Shown here piece after piece: positions 9,950 to 18,468 of a stretch of DNA of 64,000 nucleotides. The notes beneath the pieces are model-generated. The model saw only the letters and a list, made by a program, of their open reading frames with translations. It did no database searches and was not told where the DNA came from. The stretch spans positions 186,001 through 250,000 of the forward strand of contig NZ_AYMJ01000008.1 of the NCBI RefSeq assembly GCF_000633255.1, read 5' to 3'. A program made the position numbers and the translations under genes. Source of the stretch: Pseudomonas sp. H1h. Its GTDB lineage: Bacteria; Pseudomonadota; Gammaproteobacteria; Pseudomonadales; Pseudomonadaceae. The first letter of the stretch is position 1. Each line of letters begins with the position of its first letter.

Positions 9950-9978
9950 ATTATATAGATAGGTAACTACCTAGTTAA
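9950..9978 (-). promoter_or_regulatory. gcd promoter with a palindromic operator in the spacer
   Basis: On the minus strand a -35 box TTAACT (9978-9973) and a consensus -10 box TATAAT (9955-9950) are separated by exactly 17 bases. The spacer contains most of the perfect palindrome TAGGTAGTTACCTA (9973-9960). A repressor bound there would block RNA polymerase. The predicted transcript would start about 20-25 bases before the gcd ATG. The boxes and palindrome are seen directly; the regulator is not known. Confidence 0.7.
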
Positions 9979-10109
9979 ATCACTAATTCAGTAATGAACT
10001 GTTGTTCATTGCGAAATCCCCTTCATGAGCGGGGACTTGCGCTTTCAACGGGCTGCAAAGACATTTTTGAAAGCCTGCCAAAGAGAATTTTTGTCAGGAA
10101 AAATGTGAT

Positions 10110-10574
10110 TTATGACAGCTGGCGTTCCGTGCCACGGTTATTGCGCAGAATCGAGAAATTCAACGCCGCAGCCACACACAGCCAGGCCAGGTAAGGAAAC
10201 AGCAACAACCCGGTGATCACGTCCAGGCGCAATGCCAGAACCACCATCACCGCAACAACCAGCCACAGCAGCACAAGAATGATCATCGCCGCGACAATCC
10301 GCTGCGCACCGAAGAACACCGGCGTCCACAGCGTGTTCAGGGCGATCTGCGCCGCCCACAACGCCAGCACCTGTTGTCCGCCGGGAATGAGCGTCAAGCG
10401 GTAGCCCACCCACGCCAGCAGCAGATAGATCGTCGTCCAGGTCACCGGAAACACCCAGTTGGGCGGGGTGAACGCGGGTTTGTTGAGCCCTGCGTACCAT
10501 TGCCCGGGTTTGAAGATCATCCCGGTGGTTGCCGCCGCACCGCAGGCGATCAGAAAGATCAGAAAATTCACCAT
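10110..10574 (-). CDS. tspO: TspO/MBR family protein
   Basis: This is a small integral membrane protein of about 154 residues with five predicted helices, of the tryptophan-rich sensory protein / peripheral benzodiazepine receptor family, which binds tetrapyrroles and sterol-like ligands. Family signatures are seen: KPGQWYAGLNKPAFTPPNWV near the N-terminus, then PVTWTTIYLLLAWVGYRL and LNTLWTPVFFGAQRI. The start is set at the ATG 16 codons inside the longest frame because AAGGAG lies just upstream and the helix MVNFLIFLIACGA then begins the protein. It follows the hybrid kinase gene on the same strand with a gap of about 55 bp. Confidence 0.93.
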   Translation of the reverse strand: MVNFLIFLIACGAAATTGMIFKPGQWYAGLNKPAFTPPNWVFPVTWTTIYLLLAWVGYRLTLIPGGQQVLALWAAQIALNTLWTPVFFGAQRIVAAMIILVLLWLVVAVMVVLALRLDVITGLLLFPYLAWLCVAAALNFSILRNNRGTERQLS

Positions 10575-10629
10575 GTGTCGCTCCTTGGCCGCAGCCAGTC
10601 TGCTTGGGTTGCACCGCCGCAACGGCTGT

Positions 10630-12819
10630 TCATTCGGTTTTCGACGACATCAGATCACTGACTCGCGACACCAGCGTGTCGACGGCAAAGGGCTTTGTCA
10701 GCACTTGCATGCCCGGGCCGAGCTGCCCGGCGCCGATCACTGCGTTCTCCGCATACCCGGTAATGAACAGGGTCTTGAGGTTCGAACGGACTTCCCGACC
10801 AGCGTCGGCCAGTTGCCGACCGTTCATGCCGCCCGGCAAGCCCACATCAGTGATCAGCAAGTCAATGTGCACATCGGATCGCAACAGTTTCAGCCCGACA
10901 ACACTGTCGGCGGCTTCAATCAGGGTAAAGCCCAGATCACCGAGCACTTCGGTCAGCAGCGCGCGCACCGTCGGTTCGTCATCCACCACCAGGATCGTCT
11001 CGCCGGCCTTGGGCAATGCCGCCGGCGCGGTGTTTTTGTCATCTTGATTTTGCAGCGGCTCCCCAAAGTAACGAGGCAGGTAGATGCACATCTCGGTGCC
11101 CCGACCGACCTGCGAATGCACGCGCACCTGACCGCCGGACTGTTTGGCGAAGCCGTAGATCATCGACAGCCCCAACCCGGTGCCCTGGCCCAGCGGTTTG
11201 GTGGTGAAGAACGGATCAAAGGCCTTGGCGATCACATCGGCGGTCATGCCAGTGCCGGTGTCGGTCACGCACAGGCAAAGATATTCGCCCTCGGGCATGT
11301 CCAGCGTGTGGGCAGTCTCGGCATCCAGCGTACGATTGGCCGTCTCGATGGTGATGCGTCCGCCATCGGGCATGGCATCGCGGGCGTTGATGCACAGATT
11401 GAGCAAGGCGTTTTCCAACTGGCTGGCATCGACCAGCGTCGGCCAGAGCCCGTGAGCGCCACGGGTTTCCAGGAGAATGCTCGGGCCGACCGTGCGCTGG
11501 ATCAGTTCAGTCATGCCGATCATCAGCATGTTGACATCGGTGGGCCGTGGATCGAGGGTCTGGCGTCTGGAGAACGCCAGCAGGCGGTGGGTCAGGGCAG
11601 CGGCACGTTTGACCGCGCCCTGTGCGGTCACCATGTATTTGTCGACTTCACTCAGCCGGCCCTGGTGGATGCGCGCGTCCATCAACTCCAGTGCGCCGGA
11701 AATACCGGCCAACAGATTATTGAAATCATGCGCGAGGCCACCGGTGAGCTGGCCGACGGCTTCCATCTTTTGTGACTGACGCAGTTTTTCCTCGGCTTGC
11801 ATCAACTCCGCCGTGCGCGATGACACGCGCTGCTCGAGGGTGTCGTTGAGCGCACGCAATGCAGCGATAGCACGGTCACGCTCGGCTTCGACATTGCGCC
11901 GCTCCTCGACATCGATTAGCACGCCGGGAAAGCGCAGCGGCGTTCCATCCTCCGCACAGTCAACCCGTCCGTTGGCCTCGATCCACTGGTATTTGCCGTC
12001 CGTACGGCGCACGCGGTACTGGTGCGAATAGGCGCCACCGCGGCCAATGGCTTCGTTGATCGCGGCAGTCAGGCCGTCGCGATCATCGGGGTGCACGGTG
12101 GTGATCACTTGTTCGAGGCTGAGCCCTTCGCGGCCCAACGCCGGGGCAAGATCAAACACCCGGGCGAAGGCTTCGTCCACGGCAAAGCGATCGGTGGGCA
12201 GGTCCCAGTGCCAGGTGCCGATAATGGCGCCGGCCGCGAGGGCCAGTTGCACGCGCTCCACGTTTTCCCGGGCAATCGCCTCGCTGGCCCGCAAGCGCTC
12301 TTCGGCGTCGCGGCGCTCGGTGACGTCGTTGAAGAGGATCGCGATCTGCCGGTCGGCCGGATCGCCGACACGCACCGCGCGCACGTCGAACCAGCGCTCG
12401 AAGGTATTGGCGTAATTCTCGAAATTTGCCGGTTCGCCGGTCTTGGCCACATGGCCGTAGGTTTCAAACCAGAAGCTTTCCAGGTTGGGTGCGAACTCGG
12501 TTACCCACTTGCCACGCAAGTTGACTCCGCACTGGTGTTCGAACGCCGGGTTGGCCTCGACGAAGTAGTAGTCGACGGGCTTGTCGTCGGCGTCGAATTT
12601 CACTTTGACGATGGCAAACGCCGATTCGATGGTTTCCAGAATGGTGCTGAAGCGAGCCTCACTGCGGGCGAGCGCATCCCGACTGGCCTGCAGTTGCGCC
12701 GCCATATCGCGCTCGATGTCGATCGCCCGTGTGGCGACCTGAGCATTCTCGAGTGCCGCGCGTAATCGCCTGGCCTCTGACTCAAGCGCTGCGCGATCAA
12801 GATGTTTGAGGCTGTCCAT
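10630..12819 (-). CDS. PAS-containing hybrid sensor histidine kinase / response regulator
   Basis: This is a cytoplasmic sensor kinase with no clear membrane segment. From the N-terminus there is a coiled coil, then two PAS/PAC units (RFSTILETIESAFAIVKVKF and the later RTDGKYQWIEANGRVD), a HisKA dimerisation domain with phospho-histidine in GGLAHDFNNLLAGI, and an HATPase domain (NALLNLCINARDAM, GTGTGM, GQGTGLGLSMIYG). A C-terminal receiver domain follows (ILVVDDEPTVRALL, phospho-Asp in LLITDVGLPGGMNGRQL). The HDFNN box marks the HWE/ntrB-like class common in pseudomonads. The start is uncertain: the chosen ATG has AGCAGG upstream, but the frame is open 35 codons further. No partner regulator is adjacent. 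The signal is unknown. Confidence 0.88.
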   Translation of the reverse strand: MDSLKHLDRAALESEARRLRAALENAQVATRAIDIERDMAAQLQASRDALARSEARFSTILETIESAFAIVKVKFDADDKPVDYYFVEANPAFEHQCGVNLRGKWVTEFAPNLESFWFETYGHVAKTGEPANFENYANTFERWFDVRAVRVGDPADRQIAILFNDVTERRDAEERLRASEAIARENVERVQLALAAGAIIGTWHWDLPTDRFAVDEAFARVFDLAPALGREGLSLEQVITTVHPDDRDGLTAAINEAIGRGGAYSHQYRVRRTDGKYQWIEANGRVDCAEDGTPLRFPGVLIDVEERRNVEAERDRAIAALRALNDTLEQRVSSRTAELMQAEEKLRQSQKMEAVGQLTGGLAHDFNNLLAGISGALELMDARIHQGRLSEVDKYMVTAQGAVKRAAALTHRLLAFSRRQTLDPRPTDVNMLMIGMTELIQRTVGPSILLETRGAHGLWPTLVDASQLENALLNLCINARDAMPDGGRITIETANRTLDAETAHTLDMPEGEYLCLCVTDTGTGMTADVIAKAFDPFFTTKPLGQGTGLGLSMIYGFAKQSGGQVRVHSQVGRGTEMCIYLPRYFGEPLQNQDDKNTAPAALPKAGETILVVDDEPTVRALLTEVLGDLGFTLIEAADSVVGLKLLRSDVHIDLLITDVGLPGGMNGRQLADAGREVRSNLKTLFITGYAENAVIGAGQLGPGMQVLTKPFAVDTLVSRVSDLMSSKTE

Positions 12820-12960
12820 CACACCTGCTTTTCCAGTTTTTTTGGGAGTTGGTCTCATGGCGCGCACCGAGGGGTTGTTCACGCCGTTCATCCGTTGACC
12901 GGGTGGGTCATCGTTAAGTTTCACCGCCAGCGCACAACGCTTGCAGGCGCAGGTTCAAAT

Positions 12961-14499
12961 TCAAATCGACTGCCCGCTATCGAGCCGGGCCAACAGGTCT
13001 TGCCCGCGCTGCCACAGCGCCTGCTGTTTGCTCTGCGGCATGCGATCGAGGTTCTTGTACATCATCGCCATGCGCTGATTGCCGCGCAGCAGCTCACCGT
13101 GGCGCATCAGGAAATGCCAGTACAGCGCGTTGAACGGGCAGGCGTTGTCCGCCGTGCTTTCGCTGACTTTATAAGCGCAGCCACGGCAGTAATCAGACAT
13201 GCGATTGATGTATTGGCCACTGGCGCAATAGGGTTTGGAGCCGAGATAACCGCCATCGGCATGCATGACCATGCCCAGCGTATTGGGCAGCTCCACCCAG
13301 TCGAAGGCGTCCATGTAGATTGCCAGATACCACTCGCAGATCTGGCTCGGCGCGATGCCGGCGAGCAAGGCGAAATTACCGGTGACCATCAGCCGCTGAA
13401 TGTGGTGCGCGTAGGCGTGCTGCAGACTCTGCCCGATGGCCTGACGCATACAGTTCATCTGCGTATCGCCGTTCCAGTAGAACTCGGGCAGCACCCGGCT
13501 ATTGCCGAAGGAATTGCCCTGCGCATAGTCAGGCATTTTCAGCCAGTACACGCCCCGCACATATTCGCGCCAGCCAATCAGTTGCCGAATGAAACCTTCG
13601 GCGGCATTCAGTGGCACGCTCCCGGCCCAATACGCCGACTCCACGTCGCTGCACAGTTGCCGCAAATCCAGCAAACCAATGTTGAGCGCAGCGCTGATGC
13701 GCGCATGAAACAGGAACGGCTCATCACTGGCCATGGCGTCCTGATAATCGCCAAACCCCGCCAGGCCATAATCCAGAAAATACGCCCACAGCGCTTGCGC
13801 ATCGGCGTGGGTGACCGGGTAATTGAAATCGTCGAGCGCGCCGTAGTGATGGCTGAAGCGCGCCTTGACCAGCGCCAACACCTCAAGGGTGATGTCGTCA
13901 TTGTGGAAGCGGGCCGGGTAGGGGGCTTTCACGCCTTTGGGCAACGCCTTGCGATTCTCGACATCGAAATTCCACGCGCCGCCCACCGGCGAGCCGTCGC
14001 CATTGAGCAACAAGCGGCTCTTGCGGCGCATCTCGCGGTAGAAGAACTCCATGCGCAGCTGTTTTTTGCCTTCAGCCCACGCGGCGAACTCCGCGCGACT
14101 GCACAGAAAACGCGTGTCGACATGCCAGTGGATCGGCAAGCCACAGTCATTGATCGACTGCTCCAGCCGCCAGTCCCCGCATTCGGTGACGTGCACTTCT
14201 TCGGCCTGCAACAGCGCTTGCCAGCGCTGCAATTCACCCGGCACCGAGCCGCTGTTGTGCGGATCGTCCAGGGTGACGTATTCGACGTGCACACCACGCT
14301 CTTGCAGTGCCTTGGCGAAATGGCGCATGGCGCTGAAGATCAGGGCAATCTTTTGCGGGTGGTGCGGCACATGGCTGGCTTCTTCCATGACCTCGACCAA
14401 CAGCACCGTGTCGCGCTCGGCATCGAGCGCCTGCAACGAAGGCAGGTCAAAGGACAGCTGATCGCCCAGCACCAGGCACAAACGGGGAATAACGTTCAT
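12961..14499 (-). CDS. Fe-S cluster photolyase / cryptochrome-related protein (PhrB-like)
   Basis: This is a flavoprotein of 512 residues of the bacterial iron-sulphur photolyase/cryptochrome class (FeS-BCP), whose studied member PhrB repairs (6-4) photoproducts with light. The N-terminal Rossmann-type antenna domain begins LCLVLGDQLSFDLPSL. The C-terminal half carries the FAD-binding helical domain (GWREYVRGVYW, YAHHIQRLMVTGNFALLAGI). The cluster cysteines appear in SDYCRGCAYK and NACPFNALYW. In pseudomonads this gene commonly sits near a lipoprotein gene and a short-chain dehydrogenase; here the dehydrogenase has been almost deleted. Repair activity is inferred from the family. Confidence 0.92.
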   Translation of the reverse strand: MNVIPRLCLVLGDQLSFDLPSLQALDAERDTVLLVEVMEEASHVPHHPQKIALIFSAMRHFAKALQERGVHVEYVTLDDPHNSGSVPGELQRWQALLQAEEVHVTECGDWRLEQSINDCGLPIHWHVDTRFLCSRAEFAAWAEGKKQLRMEFFYREMRRKSRLLLNGDGSPVGGAWNFDVENRKALPKGVKAPYPARFHNDDITLEVLALVKARFSHHYGALDDFNYPVTHADAQALWAYFLDYGLAGFGDYQDAMASDEPFLFHARISAALNIGLLDLRQLCSDVESAYWAGSVPLNAAEGFIRQLIGWREYVRGVYWLKMPDYAQGNSFGNSRVLPEFYWNGDTQMNCMRQAIGQSLQHAYAHHIQRLMVTGNFALLAGIAPSQICEWYLAIYMDAFDWVELPNTLGMVMHADGGYLGSKPYCASGQYINRMSDYCRGCAYKVSESTADNACPFNALYWHFLMRHGELLRGNQRMAMMYKNLDRMPQSKQQALWQRGQDLLARLDSGQSI

Positions 14500-14530
14500 T
14501 CAGTAAAACTCGGCCTCTGGTCAATCAAGG

Positions 14531-14638
14531 TCAGTAACGGGTCAGCGGCAACGTCTGCCGGACGGGCGCACCATTGGCGCCGATCACCAGCGCGTGATAT
14601 CCGTCGCCGAGCGAAGTCATGCGCAACGAAGGATTCAT
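14531..14638 (-). pseudogene. Remnant of a short-chain dehydrogenase gene
   Basis: A 35-codon frame starts at an ATG that overlaps the stop of the DUF3833 lipoprotein gene (ATGA). It reads MNPSLRMTSLGDGYHALVIG, then ANGAPVRQTLPLTRY. The segment YHALVIGANGA looks like the first beta strand and glycine loop of a Rossmann dehydrogenase, but the protein ends 20 residues later. I infer an internal in-frame deletion that joined the very N-terminus to the C-terminal tail of an SDR gene. It could also be a genuine tiny gene; no function is proposed. Confidence 0.5.
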
Positions 14639-15177
14639 TGGCGTGCTCCGGCAGCCTGACGACGGAAGAACAACGTCACCTGGCCAACCTCTACGCCGAG
14701 CTTGGACATGCGGGTGCGGTTGATCAGCGTGTCCTCGTCCATCAAGTACATCCAGTCGTCCATGCTCATTTCGTAGGTCGAGTCATCGACCGGCAGGTTC
14801 AGGCGATAACGCCAGTGCAGCGTGTTGCCCGCGAGCTGGCCCTGGGCGACTCCCACCACATCATTCGCGCGACCGCTCCAGCGTCCTCCGCCCTCGGGTG
14901 TGAGGGTCCAGACGCGGCGTTGGCGAGTGCCGTCGCTGTACAGGAAGCGCTCGTCGAGAATCAGGTTTTTGCCCTCACGACGGCTGACGATGTTGACCTC
15001 GAACCGCTTGACCACCTCACCGCTGCGCTTCTGAAACATCCCCCAGGCTTTGACGGGCTGGCTGAAAAAACGCTGTAAATCGAATGCCGGTTGCTGGTCC
15101 GCATAACGGGCGACATCCACGCTGCCGCAGCTCGCAACGCTGAGTACCAGCGTCAGTAACAGCAAAAGTCGGGACAT
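14635..15177 (-). CDS. DUF3833 family lipoprotein
   Basis: This is a predicted outer-membrane or periplasmic lipoprotein of 180 residues. The signal peptide MSRLLLLLTLVLSVASCGS ends in the lipobox SVASC, so Cys17 should be lipidated. The body has the features of the DUF3833 family (FFSQPVKAWGMFQKRSGEVV, YEMSMDDWMYLMDEDTLINR), whose function is not known. The start is set at the ATG that begins the signal peptide, with GGGAG upstream, not at the longest frame. It is followed by the dehydrogenase remnant and the photolyase gene on the same strand, which suggests an old stress-related operon. Confidence 0.88.
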   Translation of the reverse strand: MSRLLLLLTLVLSVASCGSVDVARYADQQPAFDLQRFFSQPVKAWGMFQKRSGEVVKRFEVNIVSRREGKNLILDERFLYSDGTRQRRVWTLTPEGGGRWSGRANDVVGVAQGQLAGNTLHWRYRLNLPVDDSTYEMSMDDWMYLMDEDTLINRTRMSKLGVEVGQVTLFFRRQAAGARQ

Positions 15178-15702
15178 TGCCTTACTCCCTGAGTGCAAAG
15201 CTGATGAGGGTGAAATGCCGAACTCTGGTCTTGTACAGTGAGCAGGCTCTGTACATGTTTATCGTCGACCAATGCGCGGCAGAAACGCCTGACGCGCCGA
15301 CGAGCTTTTGCGAAAGGCACTCAGCATCACCGAGGACGTCATGTTCGAATTCCGCTTCTCTACGCCGCGCTTCGACGTGCCCAAAAGCGCCTTCGCGCTC
15401 AGGACTCTGGCCAACACCGACGAGAATTTCACGGTAATGGCAGGCAAGTAGCGGGTTCATTCCGGGTTCTCGCGGCGGTGCCGTGCGTGAAGACCAATCC
15501 ATAGCTCAAAAGTTATACGTACTTTTGTATCTTGTATAGGTTTTACTCAAGATAGGCTGAAAGAAACCACCTGACAATGAATCGGCAATCTTTTTTGTGC
15601 AGATGCGAAAACCTCGCAGCGCGGCGCGCGAGGTTGTTGGTGTAGCGGGGAGGAAAGGGTGCGCTCCCGAGGAAGTGGGAGCGCGGGTGTGCGTCGGGGG
15701 AT
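15178..15702. other. Intergenic region with one possible short coding remnant
   Basis: Between the lipoprotein and old yellow enzyme genes there is no clear gene. A 36-codon frame on the plus strand (15341-15451, MFEFRFSTPRFDVPKSAFAL, then RTLANTDENFTVMAGK) has a protein-like composition, but no good ribosome site and no recognised relatives. It may be a remnant or chance. A GC-rich hairpin (GCGCTCCC / GGGAGCGC, 15661-15684) lies just after the stop of the old yellow enzyme gene and may end its transcript, although no good T-run follows. Confidence 0.45.
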
Positions 15703-16827
15703 TTATTCGCCGTAGATCGGGTAATCCACATAGCCTTCGGCATTGCCGCCGTAGACCGTGGCCGGGTTCAGGGGATTGAGTGGCCAGTCATTGGCGATGC
15801 GCGCCGGCAGGTCCGGGTTGGCCATGAACGGCCGGCCGAACGCCACCAGATCCGCCAGACCCGATTCAAGCAATTGCGCGCCGGACTCGGCGTTGTAGCG
15901 CCCGGCATAGATGATCGCGCCACTGAACGTATCCCGCACGGCGCGACGGAAAGTGTGTGGCATCGCCGGCGCATCGTCCCAGTCGGCTTCGGCAATCGAA
16001 AGGTAAGCAATGCCCACGTCCTCAAGCACTTTGATCGCTTCAATGTAGGTGGTGTGCGGGTCCTCTTCGACCAGGCCCAGATAGGTGCGCGCTTCGTCTG
16101 TGGTGGTGAACAGCGGGGCGAAACGTACGCCAACTCTTTCTTTGCCGATGCACTCGGCGACGCCAGACACCACTTCACGCAGAAACCGCAGGCGATTGTG
16201 CAGAGAGCCACCGTACTGATCGGTTCGCACATTGCTGTGAGCGGAAATGAACTGGTTCACCAGATACCCGTTGGCACAGTGCAATTCGATGCCGTCGAAG
16301 CCGGCGTCCATGGCATTGCGCGCCGCTTGAATGTAGAGCTGAACCAGTTCCTGAACTTCATCGGTGCTCAGCGCTCGCGGGGTTGATGGCGCAACCAGCT
16401 CGCCGGCACCCGGAGCGGTTTCGATAAAAACGCTGACTCGATCGGTGGCGATAGCGGAAGCCGACACCGGCGCCGCGCCATTGGGTTGCAGCGCAATGTG
16501 GGATACGCGGCCTACGTGCCACAGCTGAGCGAAAATCACCCCGCCCTCGGCATGCACGGCCTCAGTGACCTGGCGCCAACCGGCAATTTGTTCAGCGGTG
16601 TGAATGCCTGGAGTCCAGGCGTAGCCCTGGCCGCGTGGCTCAATCTGCGTGCCTTCAGTGACAAGCAGCCCGGCGCCGGCGCGTTGCTGGTAATACTCGG
16701 CCATCAATGCATTGGCAATATTGCCCGGTTGCGAACTGCGCTGGCGGGTGAGGGGAGGCAAGACGATGCGGTTCTTCAAGGTGTGCAGGCCCAAGGTGAC
16801 GGGGGTGAAGAAAGGGCTGTTTTTCAT
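15703..16827 (-). CDS. Old yellow enzyme family NADH:flavin oxidoreductase / alkene reductase
   Basis: This is an FMN-dependent ene-reductase of 374 residues that reduces electrophilic alkenes, quinones, nitroesters or N-ethylmaleimide (NemA/xenobiotic reductase group). The TIM barrel opens with LKNRIVLPPLTRQRS. The pair that binds the substrate phenolate oxygen is in FDGIELHCANGYLVNQF (usual H-x-x-N or H-x-x-H; here His-Cys-Ala-Asn). QYGGSLHNRLRFLREV is the conserved FMN-region motif, and GRPFMANPDLP lies near the C-terminus. An operator-like site 23-37 bases upstream of the ATG matches one in front of the DJ-1 and TetR genes, so the gene is probably repressed by that TetR protein until electrophiles appear. 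Confidence 0.94.
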   Translation of the reverse strand: MKNSPFFTPVTLGLHTLKNRIVLPPLTRQRSSQPGNIANALMAEYYQQRAGAGLLVTEGTQIEPRGQGYAWTPGIHTAEQIAGWRQVTEAVHAEGGVIFAQLWHVGRVSHIALQPNGAAPVSASAIATDRVSVFIETAPGAGELVAPSTPRALSTDEVQELVQLYIQAARNAMDAGFDGIELHCANGYLVNQFISAHSNVRTDQYGGSLHNRLRFLREVVSGVAECIGKERVGVRFAPLFTTTDEARTYLGLVEEDPHTTYIEAIKVLEDVGIAYLSIAEADWDDAPAMPHTFRRAVRDTFSGAIIYAGRYNAESGAQLLESGLADLVAFGRPFMANPDLPARIANDWPLNPLNPATVYGGNAEGYVDYPIYGE

Positions 16828-16849
16828 GTGATTCCTGTTCTGGCCTTAT

Positions 16850-16864
16850 TAGACCAGTCGACTA
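16850..16864. promoter_or_regulatory. Operator-like site 1 (TetR/NemR-type)
   Basis: The 15-base sequence TAGACCAGTCGACTA lies just upstream of the old yellow enzyme gene. It differs at only two positions from the site at 17696-17710 and has arms TAGAC and GACTA around a 5-base centre. I infer that the neighbouring TetR protein binds here. The start of a poly-A tract follows at 16875. Confidence 0.6.
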
Positions 16865-16929
16865 TTAATGCGGTAAAAAAAACACCGTGCAGGACGTGCA
16901 CGGTGCATGGGACGTTGATTCGCTAGCCG

Positions 16930-17607
16930 TCAGGCGAGCATTTTCAGCAATTGTTCGGCGACGGCCGCCGAACTCGCAGGGTTTTGACCGGTTACCAGTT
17001 GCCCATCAGCGACGACATGAACCTGCCAGTCCGCCACTTTCGAGTAGCGACCGCCGAGACGTTGGAATTCATCCTCGATCAAGAACGGCACGACATCCGT
17101 CAGGCCGACTGCCGCTTCTTCAGCATTGGTGAAACCGGTCACGTCTCGGCCCTGAATCAGCGGCTTGCCATCGGCGGCAACCACGTGTCGCAGCACGCCC
17201 GGCGCGTGGCAGACGAAACCATGAGGCTTGTTGCTGCGGTCGAAGGCTTCGATCAAGGCGATCGAATGCTGGTCTTCGGCCAGATCCCACAACGGGCCAT
17301 GACCACCCGGGTAGAAGACGGCATCGAAATCGTCAGCGCTGACCTCCGCCAAAAGCCCGGTATTGGCCAGTGCCTGTTGGGCCGCAGGGTCGTTGCGAAA
17401 CCGATCGGTTTCGGCGGTTTGCGCACCGGGCTCATCACTTTTCGGATCGAGCGGTGGCTGGCCACCAGCGGGGGAAACCAGAGTGATCTGCGCGCCGGCA
17501 TCCTTGAAGGCGTAGTAGGGGGCTGCAAACTCTTCGAGCCAGAAGCCGGTTTTCTTGCCGGTGTTACCGAGCTGATCGTGGGAAGTCAGAACCATCAAGA
17601 TTTTCAT
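16930..17607 (-). CDS. Type 1 glutamine amidotransferase-like protein, DJ-1/PfpI family
   Basis: This predicted protein of 225 residues has the DJ-1/PfpI fold of the larger HchA/Hsp31-like type. Motifs include ILMVLTSHD at the start, FWLEEFAAPYYAF (conserved Glu), FDAVFYPGGHGPLWDL, and the nucleophile elbow FVCHAPGVLRHV with the reactive cysteine. Such proteins detoxify methylglyoxal or other reactive carbonyls or act as chaperones; which applies here is not shown. The start is set at the ATG of MKILMVLTS, preceded by AGGGTG; the longer frame upstream runs through the operator. Its place between an ene-reductase and a NemR-like regulator fits a role against electrophiles. Confidence 0.9.
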   Translation of the reverse strand: MKILMVLTSHDQLGNTGKKTGFWLEEFAAPYYAFKDAGAQITLVSPAGGQPPLDPKSDEPGAQTAETDRFRNDPAAQQALANTGLLAEVSADDFDAVFYPGGHGPLWDLAEDQHSIALIEAFDRSNKPHGFVCHAPGVLRHVVAADGKPLIQGRDVTGFTNAEEAAVGLTDVVPFLIEDEFQRLGGRYSKVADWQVHVVADGQLVTGQNPASSAAVAEQLLKMLA

Positions 17608-17695
17608 AGCGCACCCTGGGTTGGTGTGGTGTCGGTGAAGCTGTTCACGTTCGACACCGTCGGAAGGATTGACGGGGCACAGCATAGAATCCAAT

Positions 17696-17710
17696 TAGAC
17701 CGGTCGTCTA
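17696..17710. promoter_or_regulatory. Operator-like site 2 (TetR/NemR-type)
   Basis: TAGACCGGTCGTCTA has perfect arms TAGAC / GTCTA around CGGTC and sits between the divergent DJ-1 and TetR genes. Together with the near-identical site at 16850 it suggests a three-gene regulon (ene-reductase, DJ-1 protein, regulator) under one repressor. Confidence 0.65.
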
Positions 17711-17806
17711 GTAAATTCTTTCGACCGTGTTTCCGAGTGTTCGCTGTGGCAAACTCCTGCCCATCAGAAATATACGACGGGTCTATTGTTTGGTATTTTG
17801 CGCCCC

Positions 17807-18391
17807 ATGAAACCGACCTACGACGACACTCGCCAACACCTGCTCGATACTGGCCACCGGATGATGGCCGAGAGGGGCTTCACCAGCGTTGGCCTGAGCG
17901 ACATCCTGCAAACCGCCGGCGTGCCCAAGGGCTCGTTCTATCACTACTTCAAATCCAAGGAACTCTACGGCCAGGCTCTGCTCGAGGACTATTTTGTCGG
18001 CTACCTTGCCGACATGGAGCGCCGCCTGACACTGCCCGGTCTCAGCGCTTATGAGCGGCTGATGGATTACTGGCAGGGCTGGCAGAACCGCTGCACCCTG
18101 GAAGGCCATGGCGATGAATGCCTGGTGGTGAAGTTGAGTGCAGAAGTGGCCGACCTGTCCGAATCGATGCGCCTCACCTTGCGCGACGGCGCCGAACGCA
18201 TCGTTGCGCGGATCACGACGTGCCTGGAAGAAGGGCAGCTGGATAAAAGTGTGCCGAAGACCGATGCGCGCGAACTGGCCGAAACCCTTTATCAGCTTTG
18301 GTTGGGGGCCAGTTTGTTGAACAAGTTGCAGCGCACGGGGCAGTCGCTGCAGACGTCGATGGTGATGACGAAGCGGCTTTTGCAAAGCTGA
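17807..18391 (+). CDS. TetR/AcrR family transcriptional regulator (NemR-like)
   Basis: This is a repressor of 194 residues. The N-terminal helix-turn-helix reads ERGFTSVGLSDILQTAGVPK, followed by GSFYHYFKSKELYGQALLED, the TetR hallmark. The ligand domain contains ECLVVKLSAEVADLSESMRL and conserved cysteines in the NRCTLEGHGDEC stretch, as in NemR-type sensors that detect electrophiles through cysteine. The start is set at the ATG seven codons inside the longest frame, where the usual N-terminus MKPTYDDTRQHLLDTG begins. It is divergent from the DJ-1 gene, with one operator between them and a second before the ene-reductase gene, so it probably controls all three. Confidence 0.9.
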   Translation: MKPTYDDTRQHLLDTGHRMMAERGFTSVGLSDILQTAGVPKGSFYHYFKSKELYGQALLEDYFVGYLADMERRLTLPGLSAYERLMDYWQGWQNRCTLEGHGDECLVVKLSAEVADLSESMRLTLRDGAERIVARITTCLEEGQLDKSVPKTDARELAETLYQLWLGASLLNKLQRTGQSLQTSMVMTKRLLQS

Positions 18392-18468
18392 GCGCACCCA
18401 CTTCATCGACCCGGATGGCTATGAGCAGGCCGTGTGATCAGCGTCTTCGTGATGCCTAGCCGCTTGCA

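Noticed and set aside
12802..15078. 758-codon plus-strand frame across the photolyase and lipoprotein genes
   Set aside because: It spans several real genes on the other strand and has no family features.
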